Of a stretch of DNA of 64,000 nucleotides, positions 25,401 to 58,889 are shown in pieces. The DNA lies in the NCBI GenBank assembly GCA_034509925.1, contig CM067528.1, positions 8,430,501 to 8,494,500 on the forward strand, given 5' to 3'. The notes beneath the pieces were generated by a model. It made no database searches and had not been told where the DNA came from. It saw nothing but the letters and a program-made list of their open reading frames with translations. The DNA comes from Hirudinaria manillensis (lineage: Eukaryota > Annelida > Clitellata > Hirudinida > Hirudinidae). How positions within the stretch are numbered: position 1 is the stretch's first letter; the number at the start of each line of letters is the position of its first letter. The position numbers were made by a program, and so were the translations under genes.

Positions 25401-27671
25401 TTAAATAAGGTTCATTTTAAATGCGTAACTAAGTTGATCAACGCTATGTTCGTAAATATTATTTTAATATTAATATAATAATAATAATAATATTATTTTT
25501 AAGTGATAAATTAAATATTATTTGCCATGGCACCACGTACCCTGACTGATTTGCTCGTCGCTCAAAGCTCTCCAATTTCCTGTCTTGTTGAAGTCCATCA
25601 CTTGGATGGATCTGTAGGCAAGCCCCATGGTCGACCCGAAGCTAAAGGGTATGGCAAACCAAACTAACCCGGCCATCAAAAAGGCACCCGCAGCCGAGAA
25701 GGGTTTTGCAGCCACGGCACACTGCCAGTACGACTGGTCTATTATGACAGCCCCAAAGTTGCCTAAAACGACGATTGTGATTACTCATTTATAGTTTTAT
25801 ATATTAAATATTAATAATTATTTTATATTTTTTGTTTATAACTTGCCGACTATGTTTATGAGTCCGAATATGAATCCATCGAGCGAGGAGAAGGTTAGAA
25901 AGCTGTTGTCCTTGTTACCAGAAGGTCCCTTGAGGCACGTCACCGTCTTGTACAAGTGCTCTATGGGGCCTGTTTAATTGCATATTAAGTTAGTAAATAG
26001 AAAGTTAATAACAACAATTATAACATTAATTATGAAAAATAGCTTGCCTATTCCAAGAGTTGGACTCCCTGAAGAATAAAAGACCCGAATGAGAAAGACC
26101 AGCACGAGAGAGAACATGATGGCAGAATTGAAGTAGGACACGTACATGGTGGCATTCAGTCCACCAACGAAAGTATACGTGAATACAGTGGCCGTGACAA
26201 GCAAAGTTCCAGTCTCAACCGTCAATCCGTCCACTAAACTGGTAAGAACCGTTGCCCCACCTAATCGATCGAAGTTAACGGAGTCGATTAATCAATCACT
26301 CGTGAGCATCGTCATCATCATAGTCATACCGAGCATGAGCATGGCTGTAACCACAAAATTGGTCACCAGGGCGAACGCGCAGAAGGTCAGATGAGTCTTT
26401 TTGTCGAATCTGGCTCTGATTATCTGCAGATAGGTCTTTGCTCCCGGTGCTTTGACCTTCAGTTGAACCGTGATGATCGAGAAGAGGAGAAATTGGATGG
26501 AGGCACCTGCTGCGTACCAATAGGCCCCGCTGATCCCGTACTGTTACCAATGGCAACAGAAGTTGAGGAGTTAATATTTTCCAGGAGGTAATTTTAAATA
26601 ATTGATTACAATAGTTGAAGAATTTGTTGCATTAAGTTATTTTATGGAAAAAGACTCAATATTTTTGATGATATTTGCTTGAAATACAAAAGATATTTCG
26701 ATATCAAGACTTAACAACGGAAGTGATAGTGATGAAGATGATGATTACAAAAAAAAGTATCATTACCATGACAGTCACCGTAGTTGATTGAAGAAGAGTA
26801 GCAGCCCAAGTCCAGTAAGAAACAATGGCGGAAGCCGTCGTTCCGGAAGTAGCATCTCTTCCAGCATCAAACTCCGTGTCCACGCACTCCTTGAGAAATA
26901 ATTTTTGTAGAAATCAATTTCTAAGGGAGATCCAGCTTATTTAGCAATGCAATTGACCACAGTGATTGCTAGTTATTATTATTGTTATTGCGCTAGTTAT
27001 AATCATATATCACCGTGTGTCATATGACACTTTGTCATTTTAAATTTTATTCTAAAACAAAAGCTTAAAAAACACACAATGTCACAAACACACAGCTGAC
27101 CTGATCCCTTTGCAAGTTCTTGACCACCCATTTCGACAGTTGCGCCACAGCAAACGAGCAGACGATGAGAGCCAGAAAGATGAGGTACAACTGCCACTGA
27201 CTGACCGTGGCTATTTGTTTGCTCAGCTCAGCCGAAGTCAAGTAGGGTTGTTGGGTCGTCAAGTACGACTTTGATCCGTTTGTTTCCTTTCTTAAAGGTA
27301 GGAATGGTATAATGACATCTATTAAACCAAAGGGACAGTGCGCATTCAGAGAATTGTTGTACGACATTGTTGCTGTTGTTGTTGGTGGTGGTGTTAGATT
27401 TCTTGAGTTGCCACTCTGCATGACGATATATGAATTTATTTCTATGGTTTATGAATTTAAATTTATTTCATTAATTATATTTATACATTAATTCAGTATT
27501 TATACTTGAATGTATTTGAACGTTTCACTAGAAATTCCCAGAATTGGATTAATGCAATCGTGGGAAAAATTAATATTTAAAATAATCAGAATTTCTCGGA
27601 AAACACTGCAAAATCGAAAAGAAAAAACCTTTTTTTATAGTGGGATTTACCTGCTGCTGTTGTTCATCCAT
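22492..27671 (-). CDS. DUR3: DUR3-type sodium:solute symporter (complete)
   Basis: Fourteen exons on the minus strand: 27651-27671, 27101-27415, 26767-26889, 26330-26540, 26048-26260, 25847-25969, 25541-25762, 25152-25309, 24901-25037, 24557-24725, 23644-23848, 23270-23447, 22874-23063 and 22492-22758. Every phase agrees; the product is 843 residues. Symporter motifs include SYWTWAATLLQSTTVTVM, VDGLTVETGTLL, TYTFVGGLNATMYVSYFNSA, IIDQSYWQCAVAAKPFSAAG, MAVTSTGASQIIAV and LGWVYSFMGIVIGS. The conserved MTRDIDNPLRPW segment is typical of metazoan urea-proton-symporter-DUR3-like proteins. A Cys-rich cytoplasmic segment (about residues 470-500) lies between the two membrane halves. Family knowledge: plasma-membrane transport of urea or related small polar solutes driven by Na+ or H+; the substrate here is not determined. 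Introns after exons 5 and 6 begin with GC. The exon 9/10 junction is the least certain. The Gln-rich first exon is short and weakly supported. Confidence 0.92.
23979..24293 (+). other. Antisense open frame inside a symporter intron
   Basis: A 104-codon ATG frame lies within the intron between symporter exons 10 and 11, on the opposite strand; the frame is open for about 30 codons further upstream. The translation is not low-complexity (it includes FKTNKYDTTGIHGWMRANN) and ends in an Arg-rich segment. I do not recognise it. It could be a mobile-element remnant, an unknown exon or chance. Confidence 0.2.
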
Positions 27672-30268
27672 GGTGAATGCCTCGGTTCAACTGCCCTCTG
27701 GCGACAGTGGAGAAATAATTAATTAATTTATTTATTTCTTATTATTGCCATTATTATTACTATGTCTTTGTAAAACGTTTTTTTTTTGCGAAATTCATGG
27801 GAACGGTGATAATTTAAAAAAAAAAGAATTTTAAAATTAATTTGAAGTTCTTAATTGGAATAAAATAATTTATTTATTTTAGAAAATGTTTTTCAAGTGA
27901 TACACTTTGTTGAGATGACTCCTGGTGTTGATGATGATGATGGTGATGATGATGATGATTACTAATATGACTCATTTAAATGTTAAAAGTTTAAATTATT
28001 TAAAAATTTATTTTTCCAATTTTTTAGCGCGAAATTATTCATTCTGAACATTTAAAATCATACTAAGGTGTTTATAATAATACATCAAAATATATATTTT
28101 ACAAAATATTAATTATTGTTTAATATTTAAATAGTATTTCACTTTTCATAATCTGAGCAGAGGAAGTCAAGATTTTAAGTTGGAAGTCATTAAAAATTAC
28201 TGGCTAATCTCGAAGCTGTTATTATGAATTAGCCACTCATTAGCTGCTAGGTAGCCTGCGCGTTCTTGGTTATTTGGTCTAAAAATACCCCCAAGTAAGG
28301 AGGGCACACCAGCTTCCTTTTGATGACACGGATCAGGGAACATTGGATGGCTCGCGGATTCCCAACTCGGAGCTATCGGGCATTGAGAAAATGTTGAAAG
28401 CTCATTTATCGATTTATTTTCTATGAAACATGTGACCGACCAGTAAGCGCACATGTAACATGTAACAAGCTTAAAACTTACACTTCCTAAGATTTGAAAT
28501 AAACTAAAAGCAGGTATTCTGTGATAAAAAAACTGGAAAAATGTGTTTCGAGAGCATCAGACGATGATGGTTTTAGTTTGAAATTAAAAGTAAAACTTTA
28601 AAGAAAATGTTTGCAAACCATCAATTTCTTAAATGGAGTTGTACCTGCCTAACATTAACAAATCTTGGAAAAGGATCATGGTGACTAATACTACTAATGC
28701 TAATCGTTTCATTGGTAAAAACTGCAAGGTACGAACTTCCTTGGAATATTTTTTTTTTCCAGGTTTTCAAAAACATAAAAAAAAAGACTCAAAGTTTTCC
28801 TGTACTCCACTCAGATTAGGATAAATCTTCTGCTCGGAAACTCTTGGAAATCTTGTTTTCGTTTAAGATTCAATTATTAACGAATTATCGCCAGATTATT
28901 AATTCTCCATAAATAGTCAAATGAATTTTATAATCACAGACATTATTATCGGTAGTGAACATTTTACGTCAAAGCTTAACTTTAAAGCGTTATGGTAATT
29001 TTATTTTGCGATTAGCGACTTAAAACTAAAAAAAAAACAACAATTGAATTGCTTGTAATTGTTGTTCTCCCAACTGAAGCAGCAACAGTGGAACTGAATG
29101 CGATAATGGTCTTCGTCACACGCTCTTCGCCATTTTCGCGATGATTGCCCATTTACAACAATGAGTTGTCTCTTGACTCAAATAAACTGCTTTATTTAAC
29201 TTCGTCGAGCATTTTAAAAGTCTTTTGTTTACAATTCAATTAGTCTTTCGATGTCTCATAAATCAACGGGCACAAGACTTTTCTGTTTTCTTGATTTTTA
29301 GGATCCGGATGAAATTAATTAATATTCAGCGTGAAGAGCCCAATTAATTCTCTCCTTCCCTTTTCTCTTTTTGCACAACTCGATCAATTTTATAAGAGCT
29401 AAATTTGCACGTCACGATGAGTAACAAATTAATTAATTCGATTTATCATTTTAATGTCCTGTATAAATTGGCTGAGAATTGCTATTTGACGGAGAACTGA
29501 CAAATTCTTCGGCAATAGCATCAAAGCATAGCTGAAACTATGGCAACGGCAAATGTAAACAATTGAAATTACAAATTAAAGCTTCGTTTCTGGCCACAGA
29601 GGTTGCACAGGTATGACAACTGATAACGATGACGACGATGATGTCGATACTCTTCCAATTAAATTGCTTTGGTTATGATACATCGAGAGAGCCATTTGGG
29701 ACGAGTGTCCTGGTTCCTGGTATTGATAGTGATCCAGGCGATCTTAGTTGCTTATACTTTCTACATAAGGTCACATTGCAAACGAACTCAGGCAAATGGG
29801 TTTTTCAAGTTACACAAATGACCATAAAAACATTAAAATCATGTCCAACTGACTGGTTGGGGTTGAGGCGACTTGGAAGAGATCGATAAAATATTAAACA
29901 TTAAAAAATATATTGTTATTTATCCGATATATTTTAAATAAGCTTCTGGAAAACCTTGTGGTCATCAGAGCTGTGCATTCTCCCCGGGAATCGCAACCGC
30001 CGTGCAGCGATAGCAATTAGGAGATGCTAAACTTTCAGGGTACTAAGATCCTGTTTCCTTATGGCTCAATTATCTGCACCGGGCCACTAAATCCCGGATG
30101 TTTACTGCGATACAAATACAATCTTCGACCACTGCTTTGGAGTTTTCTGACGATCGGACTCCTGCTTTCCGAAGTTTTAGAATTTACAACAAGGTAAGAG
30201 ACTGCATTTTCCAACTTGCACCGGTGTTAAGATGGAGGTTTGACAAAACGCGACCGTTCGTTGTTTAG
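27672..30268. other. Intergenic stretch, no gene recognised
   Basis: AT-rich sequence between the divergent starts of the symporter and thymosin genes, so both promoters should lie here. A short GAT tract occurs at 27929-27957. Open frames at 28197-28454 (minus) and 29629-29889 (plus) lack family motifs. The segment 29940-30180 is less AT-rich and may contain the thymosin promoter or 5' untranslated exon. Confidence 0.5.
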
Positions 30269-30929
30269 ATGAGTAGCGCCAAGAAAGTGGACAAGGAATT
30301 AAAAAATGAGATATCCCACTTCGATTCGGGCAAGCTGCATCATGCCGAAACCGTCGAGAAGAATACTCTGCCAAGTCCTGATGGTTGGTGCAAGACATTA
30401 ACTTAAAAGTGAATTTTCTTTTAATTACCAATGTCTGTTGCGGCGGCATGGAAATCTGTTGCAAACAAATTGCTTAATATAGTTGCACTTATTGCATGTT
30501 AAAAAAATATGCTGCTTTTTAAACAGTGATCAACCAGGAAAAAACCATCCAGAATATTCAAGAGTTCGACAAAGGGCAACTGAAACACGCCGAGACGGTT
30601 GAAAAGAACCCTCTGCCCGATAAAAAAGGTGAACGATTTTTTGTATAATTTTGAGACAAAATTAAACTTGTTTAAAATAAAATAATTTTTTAAATCCTAC
30701 TGGCCATTATTTCATTGTACAATTTCTATTGTAAATATTCATCGGGCTCATCGCCAGGAAATTATCGTCTGCTTTTGTTTATCTGCTGACTCGCGATGTC
30801 GTTTGGTTAGAAGTCGATTAGGATGTGAAAAAAAATGTTGATGTGTTTCGGTGATTTGTTTACTTATTTAATAAGATTCTGACCATATTTTCAGCAATTG
30901 AAGAAGAAAAGAGACTGAGCAGATCTTAA
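30269..30929 (+). CDS. Two-repeat beta-thymosin (complete)
   Basis: Exons 30269-30383, 30527-30628 and 30895-30929 join in phase to 83 residues. Two beta-thymosin/WH2 repeats are visible: FDSGKLHHAETVEKNTLP (about residues 18-35) and FDKGQLKHAETVEKNPLP (about 51-68), followed by a short basic tail ending in Arg-Ser. Each of the first two exons encodes one repeat. Multi-repeat thymosins are typical of invertebrates; they bind actin monomers in the cytoplasm and, in some family members, promote rather than block filament assembly. Repeat 1 has His-His where repeat 2 has Lys-His in the actin-contact motif, so the two may differ in affinity. A splice-acceptor AG directly precedes the ATG, implying an untranslated first exon upstream. 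AATAAA at 31166-31171 is a possible polyadenylation signal. Confidence 0.95.
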
Positions 30930-31881
30930 TCCCGTCGACATCGGCTCGATAAATGTTTCATTTGTTCACATTGTGCTGACATTCAATGCATAGAATTAGA
31001 TGATAATTGAAACTTTTGAAATCGAAAGAGATATCAAAGCTTGTCTTTTTTTGCCGGATGCTTGGGCCTTTGTTATATAAATAAGTTGCATCAAAGTATC
31101 GTCTTAGTTTAGGCATTCAACGGTCTTGCTATTTTTCGACGCTAACGGTTTGTATTACTGCCATAAATAAATTAAAAGATTCTCTTCAAAGAATTCTCAT
31201 GCTCTAACAATTGATTGATAACTTTGATGTAACGCGCCTTTATCGAAGAATGCCCATCCTTTTTTTTTTTAAATGGAAGTATTCGCTTCAATTTACAACT
31301 TCTAGGCGCAGAAGTGCAAAGAGATGAGCTAATTTTAATGTCTTTATTTAGAAACATCAAATTAAATCCAACGTTGGCGTCAGCGATAGTAAATATAAAT
31401 CCTGGTGGACTTGGCAGTTTGCCAAAGGTGTTACAGCTCTATCAGTATTTGCAGACCACCTTCGAGATGCGGCCAATCATAAGTCTTAAACGTTTGCCTA
31501 GAAAAATATAAAAGCATATTTATTTACTCAGTAGCGAAATTTAGGTTCAGAAATTACAAGCCAAAAATATATAAATGTCTGTGTGTGCACTGTATAGGGA
31601 TGTGTGTTTGTGTGTCGCATGTGTTTAGGCAGATCATCACGTTCACAATGTTGTTGAAATAAATACAACGAGAAATAAAACAAAGGGAGACTCTGGTGAT
31701 TCGAAACAATGATAGAATTTCGGAGAATATTTACAAAAACAGATGAAAAAAAGGACATTTCAATGAGAAGAAGAAGAAACCAATGCATGAAAATGAGGTA
31801 AACGTCGTTCATTTCTTTTTAAATATGTACACGGGAAAGTATTTTTGGACGGTGACAGTTAAAAAAAATTGACTTTTCCAG

Positions 31882-32004
31882 TTTCCACTGATCGCTCAGG
31901 TGAAAAAAAAGCCGAAACAGTCTCCGGCGTTGGAGTCCGTGCAGCGCAAGGAAATTTGCCGACGACCGATGATCTACCGGCAAGCAATCAGAAACTGCTC
32001 CTAA
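31882..32004 (+). CDS. Orphan candidate terminal exon
   Basis: A pyrimidine-rich acceptor ending ttttccag precedes a 40-codon frame ending in TAA. The peptide is basic, contains KEICRRPMIYRQAIRNCS at its end and has GC-ending codons unlike the AT-rich surroundings. No upstream exon was found, and I do not recognise the family. The opposite strand has a shorter open frame over the same bases. It could be the last exon of a small secreted protein. Confidence 0.25.
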   Translation, partial: FPLIAQVKKKPKQSPALESVQRKEICRRPMIYRQAIRNCS

Positions 32005-35000
32005 TGTACAGGCAGGTGACATCGTTTTAATCACATACTTTCATTTAATTCGAAACGAATATCGAAATCGATTACAATAACAACACCATGGCCGACGCGT
32101 AGTGAGGAAATTGTGGTGCATATTGTGTGTAGATTCAATTTTACCCAAAAATGAAAAAACGTAGGATATTTACGACCGATTACCGTCCTACTAGCAGTTT
32201 GTAAACAGCTTTAGCGCTGGACGTTCGTAAGACAGAGTCCACTGAAGAAAGTCGAATACCAAAAGCTCGAAGGTGTGTGCATTATTTTTATGTAAACAAC
32301 GACGACGATCTAGGACTGAAATTCTTACGTGGCGTAACGGAATAAAGGATAGAATCGAGTAAAGAACTTAAAGCACACGTGGGATGGTCTTGCACGGCTT
32401 TCTGAAACAGACGCGCATTAATATTTGAATCCCCTTCGGGGCTGCTGGTATTTGCTTTTCCGTTTCCTCTTCCTGAAAACATCGTAAACATCAAAGCAGC
32501 AGAATCCTGTTCTGCCTTATTGTGTATGGATAATTCTTCGGCAGGAGTTCGTCTCTTCTTCTCTCTCTCTTCTCCTCTCTCTCTCTCGGTCGGTCTATCT
32601 TTCCTCTTCAGTCTTTTCCGCTGACATTCGACGACGTTTGAAAACGGGAAGATCAATGGGAGAAATAAAAACGGTAAAATGTGCAATAGCAAGCGTGAAT
32701 ACTTTATGAATACTATCAGTGCAGTTTGTGTGTATTCGTTCGTCAATACTTCAAGTCATTGCATTTCTCCAGTGCTAAACATCGCTAAGCGTCGCGTGTA
32801 TTCGCGTATGCACGTGTACGGGGGCATAACTCCTCGGACCTTGCTTCTCGGAAGACGATGAAAACGAAGACAACTTTTCATTCGTTGCTCGATTTGCAGA
32901 GTCTGCGGCCCTCACTTTTTACGACGATCTCCCGATACAATAAGAAACATAAAGTTTGAAAAATTCGCTTCGAGAATCAGATCTTTCCAGACGTCGTGTG
33001 TTCGTTCGTTGGGAGTTGAAAACGCGTTTGGATGACGACTACGAGCTATTAACAATCATTTGTAGTTCAGTGGAGGTCAGCTTGATGAAAATGAGTAGCA
33101 GACTCTGTCGAATGAGATCAATCGTTGATGATGACGATGATGGTGGTGGTGGTGATGATGATGATAATGCCTCGCAAGGAACGCTGTGTTCTTTTAGTAT
33201 TATGGACATCTTTGAGATTCGGGTTGCCTCTCGTTGTACTTTGTGACCCGGTTGTGGGCATTCTCTATACATTGAGTCAATCTGCAGAAGATGGCTATCT
33301 ACAGAATAAAAGGAAAGCTATCGACACTGATCGAACGATGAATGAGAACAGAAAGAGGGAAACAGAAAGACCAAACTCGGGTCGTCGATTTTACAAGGTG
33401 AAATTTTTAAATAGGACGCGCGCAGAGCTTATTTACATTGATGATGATGATGATGATGGAGGATGATGACACCAAGCCGAACGAGGTCGTCTTCTGAGCG
33501 GGTGGTCGGACGGACAGACGGACGGAAGGCCGCTTTCCGATCGGTCCATACTTTTCCAGGCTACCGAGGGAGTGACGAATCTTTCATCCTCGAGACTTTC
33601 GGCGAGTTGTTGAATCGTTGGCCAGCAGGAATGATGAGAGAAATAAATATTCGCACGAAACTCCGAGCACGAAGAAGGCAATTATGACGCGTTAGGTGGC
33701 AGGTTGAATTCCAACGACGGAGGTGATCGTGGAAGTCAGTGGTGGTACGTGGACAAAAAATAAAAAATAAACTCATCCGACAGGTGATCCAGGGTCGATT
33801 CTCTGCATACGGTGATATGAACGATGGGATGGAAATGAAATCGAGGTAATAATAATAATAATGAAAAAAAAAAAAGAAATGACAGGGAGGAAATGTTGAA
33901 AATTGAAATTCGAGGAAAAAATGGGGCGAATCCATTTCCAGGAAGAAGATTGAGTAATGCGCGCTCTGAAACGTTATGAATAATTAACAACGGCAACAAT
34001 AATAATAAAAATTACTATTATTAACGTAATAATAACAAATTATGATAATGTGGCGGATGGATGGAAGAGAAATGTTTGAAATACAAGAAGGGGAGAAATA
34101 AAGATCACTGCTCCTCGGACAATAAAGATGCGTCTTGTACATGAGATGATGACTCTATCACAGCACCATTGCAGATTCACTGTGCTATCCGTGACTTAAA
34201 AGTAATGATGAAAGTAGAGGCAAGTAACAAATAAGAATAATAATGATGATAATAATAGTGATAATAACAACAACAACAATAATAATAATAATAATAATAA
34301 TAATTGCAATGAAAGTAGCATCAACGGACAGGAAGTAATGACGGAAGAATTGAAGTTACAATTCCGAGAAGCTTAGCAACGCTGACTTTATTGGCAAACA
34401 GAGGTTGAATGCTTAGATGTCGTGTCAATATTCCTTCAAGCGCTTAAAACGGTTACATCTCGACGTGGCGCTAGAGAAGATGCCTTCTGACGCCTTCCTG
34501 CGATGGCCGACTGGCATCAGTGACAGCAATTCTCGGCGTTTCCTTTAAATGTCATCCTTCGTTTCAACAAATGGACTTCCCTCGTCTTCTTCTTCTTCTT
34601 CTTCTTTGGATTTGATTTTACTGTCGGCAAACGAAAGAAAATATTATAGTCGATTTTGCATTGCTTAAAGTATACTTAACATAGTAATGTGGAGTAGTGT
34701 AATAATGAATTATTGATTATTACTAATTATTTGTTAATAAAATAGCCATTTGATTTGTAATTATTTGAAATCAAGAAAAACAAATAAAAATTTGGTCCGA
34801 CGATCTAAAAGCACTACGAGGAAACATTCACACGACGATTTCTGGAAAACCGGAAGAGGCTTGGATAAATAAACGCAAGAGGCGTTTCCAAGGAATTCCT
34901 TTGGAAGAAAGGAGAGTGGCAAATAGTTCTCCTCGCAGATAAAAATAAAGAAGAAAAACAACTACAAAACTTGCAACAATTTCACAGAAAACCGAATGCC

Positions 35001-35079
35001 ATCTTTAGTGAGGACTTGAGTTTTCGTGAATCTTTTAAGGACTGGATTACGTCCAGCGATAAGAAATTCTCGTCCCAGG

Positions 35080-35238
35080 ATGGTCATCGACGTGACTCAA
35101 AAGATAAAAGATGTATTGGATCAACAATACAAAGATCAACAACGTCCGGTATTCGGCTTGCGAGACCCTCAAAAGAAATTGGTTATAAAAGGAAGAAGTC
35201 GTGGGTCGGTTTCTGTGAAACTGTACATTGTTTCTTAG
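35080..35238 (+). CDS. Orphan candidate exon
   Basis: After an acceptor-like cccag at about 35080, a frame reads MVIDVTQKIKDVLDQQYK and later RPVFGLRDPQKKLVI, then runs to a stop at 35238. The composition looks protein-like rather than repetitive, but there is no partner exon, no clear donor and no family match that I know. Confidence 0.18.
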   Translation: MVIDVTQKIKDVLDQQYKDQQRPVFGLRDPQKKLVIKGRSRGSVSVKLYIVS

Positions 35239-35950
35239 ATGTTTCTTTAAACTCTTCTCTCGATCTCGATGGCTATTGGTCCCACTCGTTCCTCCTTTTG
35301 TAGGTCGCCCATAACTCATCGAATCTCATCTTCCATGAATAATTACCATGACGTGGAAAGCCGTGCGTTTCCGAGGTTTTTGACAGGTGGAGCCCGAATA
35401 GTCGGCAGAGTTTACAGAGACCGAGCATATAGAGGAAGCAAAGCAACTGATTTTTTTTCTTTTCCTGTGATTTTTCTGTAGGAATTTCTATTCTCATGTG
35501 GGCGTTATTGTTACCGGTGCCTTAAAAAAGACTGATTTATGGTGTAATATTTATTCTTGATTAGTAACATTTATTCTTGCTTTCAATCCCCTTAATCAGT
35601 CTGCTTATTTAACAATCTCCTTGGTATTTCCAGAAACCTTTTGCCAGTGGTTCGATTGAATAGAAAAAATTTATCAGTTTTGAAAATTTTAACCAATTAT
35701 GAAGTGAATGATGTTGTTATTATTGTTATTTTAAATAATATACTATGAATGGCAATGCTGTTGTTAGTATTTTCTCAAAACCATATTCACCATTTAAGGG
35801 TAAAATCGGCGACGTGGTCGATAAAAACCTGGCAGGTGTCTCTTTCTTTTCCTTCCTGCAACAACAAAATATAATTTATCAACAAAGTAAATAATTTTTT
35901 CAATTCATTGAAATAATGATAAATATTAATTATGCTGATGTTTATTCGTG

Positions 35951-35956
35951 TTTATT
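35951..35956 (-). terminator. Polyadenylation signal of the ErbB-ligand gene
   Basis: AATAAA (minus strand) lies 13 bases after the stop codon of the Vein-like gene. Another AATAAA overlaps the stop codon itself. Confidence 0.5.
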
Positions 35957-35968
35957 TTACATTATTAT

Positions 35969-56459
<20,491 letters not shown>

Positions 56460-57577
56460 TGTCGCGCGGGTCAGCCGTATGGGTCTGGCAAAACTCGTTC
56501 CTTCTTCTTTGACTCGTGCTTCGAGTAAACCTTCTTCAATGTTCTCCTGCTGTTTTCTATCGATTCTTTATCGTTGGCGGATTTGAGGCCAACATGGCGG
56601 ACCAAAGAATTAAGAAAAAAACGACACAAAACTATACAGCCGAAAATTTCTAAGACAAAAAAAGCTACGCCTGTCTGTAATCCGTTCGATGAGAAGATTT
56701 AGAAATAATTCCTCGTTTTATTTTCCTTTATTAACACCTGAAAGAAAACAGGTTTCTCTGAGAGACAAATCAAAGGATTGCAAATGACTGATTTTTCTAG
56801 CGCTCAATTTCCTTAAAAGTAAGTTGTCGTCTGCCTCACATTGAGTCACGAGGGATTACATCTTGATTGAATTTTAAGCTAATAATGGAACGATGTTATT
56901 TGCATATCTGTGTGTTCGTGCAGATAGGCGGATGGATGGATTTGGATGGTAAAAGAATGCCCAGAGAAATGTTAATCTGAACATACTTATTCCAATAGCA
57001 TACCACAAAAATTCGGTCATTTTATCTGCTGTAAGCTTTAATAGACTTCAAGACGTAATCATTGTCATCGTCTTATAGACGTCATTGATATAGATATTGA
57101 TATATCATCGTCATTATTATTATCATCGTCATTATCATCATCATTATCATTATCATTATCATCATCAACATCATCAGGATCATGAAAAAAAAAAGGAAAT
57201 CGCGCCGAAAGATCAACAACTTCAGGCAAGGTGCGACGTGTTTATGATCCTAGGATCATCATCATCATCATCTTCAATATCGTTATCATAACCTTCATCA
57301 TCATTCTCATCATCATGAACGTTATCATTGAAGGGTTCAATCGGGTTCATCGACTGGTAAAAGAAGGCCCGGAATCCATTCATAAAAATATTATTAATTT
57401 AGGCTTTCTTTTATATCAGTAACGATAACGGTGATAATAATAATAATAATAATAATAATAAAAGTGAGAATATTGAAAGTATTATTATTATTATTATTAT
57501 TATTAAAACTAATATTAAAATATTAATGTTGCTGGCGCAGGGAACTAATAGATGTAAATATGCTCCTCGTCATCATT

Positions 57578-57609
<32 letters not shown>

Positions 57610-57699
57610 AACAGGTTATTAAAATTTATCTCACGAAAAACCACAGCCTAGCGATCTTCATCTCTAACATCGACAGTGTTATCTTCATCCTCTCCAATA

Positions 57700-57702
57700 A
57701 CC

Positions 57703-57733
<31 letters not shown>

Positions 57734-57749
57734 CCATCATCATCACCAC

Positions 57750-57793
<44 letters not shown>

Positions 57794-57794
57794 G
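57700..57794. repeat. ATC microsatellite
   Basis: Cat/atc units with caccat interruptions; a second shorter ATC tract lies at about 57568-57610. Confidence 0.95.
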
Positions 57795-58014
57795 TTGCAG
57801 CAACAGCATCAGCATCACTATCATTCCAAAATCAGCAGCAGCAACACCATCATCTTCATCACCATCATCATCATATAATTATTATTTTATCAACTCTCCT
57901 TAGTAAATTTCAAACATTGAAGAATTACTTTCATTCAATTCGTCACCATAGGCCTTTGTAAAACCAACTTCATTAGTAAAACAACGACCACATCAACAAT
58001 AACAACAACATCAG

Positions 58015-58015
58015 T

Positions 58016-58087
<72 letters not shown>
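58015..58087. repeat. AAT array
   Basis: Pure aat for about 24 units. Confidence 0.97.
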
Positions 58088-58088
<1 letters not shown>

Positions 58089-58810
58089 GCTATTGCTGTT
58101 ACCTCTTATTATTATTGTCATTATTATTATTATTTTATTACCATCATTAATTGTTATACAGGAATAATATAAGAATATTTGTATAAGATATACAATAACA
58201 ATAATAATAGTAATAACCATTATTAATAATGTTATTAGTAATTAACAAATGATTTATTTACATGTGAAGCAATAGCGAAAAGTTAAAAGCATTTGCATAG
58301 GAAAGCAAACATTGAATCTCGAGGCAACTCACCGATGTTTGATAAGATGTTAAAATTAAGTCTCCTTCAGTTATAAATAAATAAATAAACAAATATTTAA
58401 TCCATCAATTCAACTGATTATTTATTTATTTATTTATCCTTTGTTTATGTCTTCAAATCCTCGTGAATTCAAATCCGTATCTGCTCTCGTCGAGAGTAAC
58501 ATCTCTATGTTGTACGACGACGACGACAACAACAACAATTAATACGACCAAACCGACGACTATTCGTATATAATATCGACGACGACTATGACGACGACGA
58601 CGATGATGATGAAGATGACGACGACGACGACGATGGTGATGATGATAATCCTTTGAGAGGTTCAGAAGCCAAAACGCTAGAAAAATCCTTGGATGAGAAG
58701 AATAGCAGTTTGCAAGCATCCATTGAGTGTAATCTCTTCTTTAACAACGTTTTCTAAGCAGAAAGAAAAGAATCGGTCTTAAGTCGTGCCAAGACACGCA
58801 TACGCCCGAC

Positions 58811-58889
58811 CGGATAGATGGATTGTCGGTCGGTCGGATGGATGGATGGATGGATAGATAGATGGATGGAGAGATGGGCGGACGGATGG
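58811..58889. repeat. GGAT/CGGT tetranucleotide tract
   Basis: Mixed ggat, cggt and gata units. Confidence 0.9.

Larger units (their letters stand above)
30930..35968. other. Intergenic region with a few weak exon candidates
   Basis: About 5 kb between the thymosin gene and the 3' end of the ErbB-ligand gene. Content: thymosin 3' flank, a short CT-rich tract at 32555-32590, GAT repeats at 33125-33170 and 33440-33460, and an AAT tract near 34277-34303. Two plus-strand exon candidates (31882-32004 and about 35080-35238) are listed separately. No complete gene is evident. Confidence 0.5.

Noticed and set aside
35320-35452. Alternative second EGF exon with a Tyr-Ser-Gly-Ser-Thr-Cys motif
   Set aside because: It would put about 20 residues between the last two cysteines. 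The exon at 35969-36047 gives the canonical spacing of eight and fits in phase.
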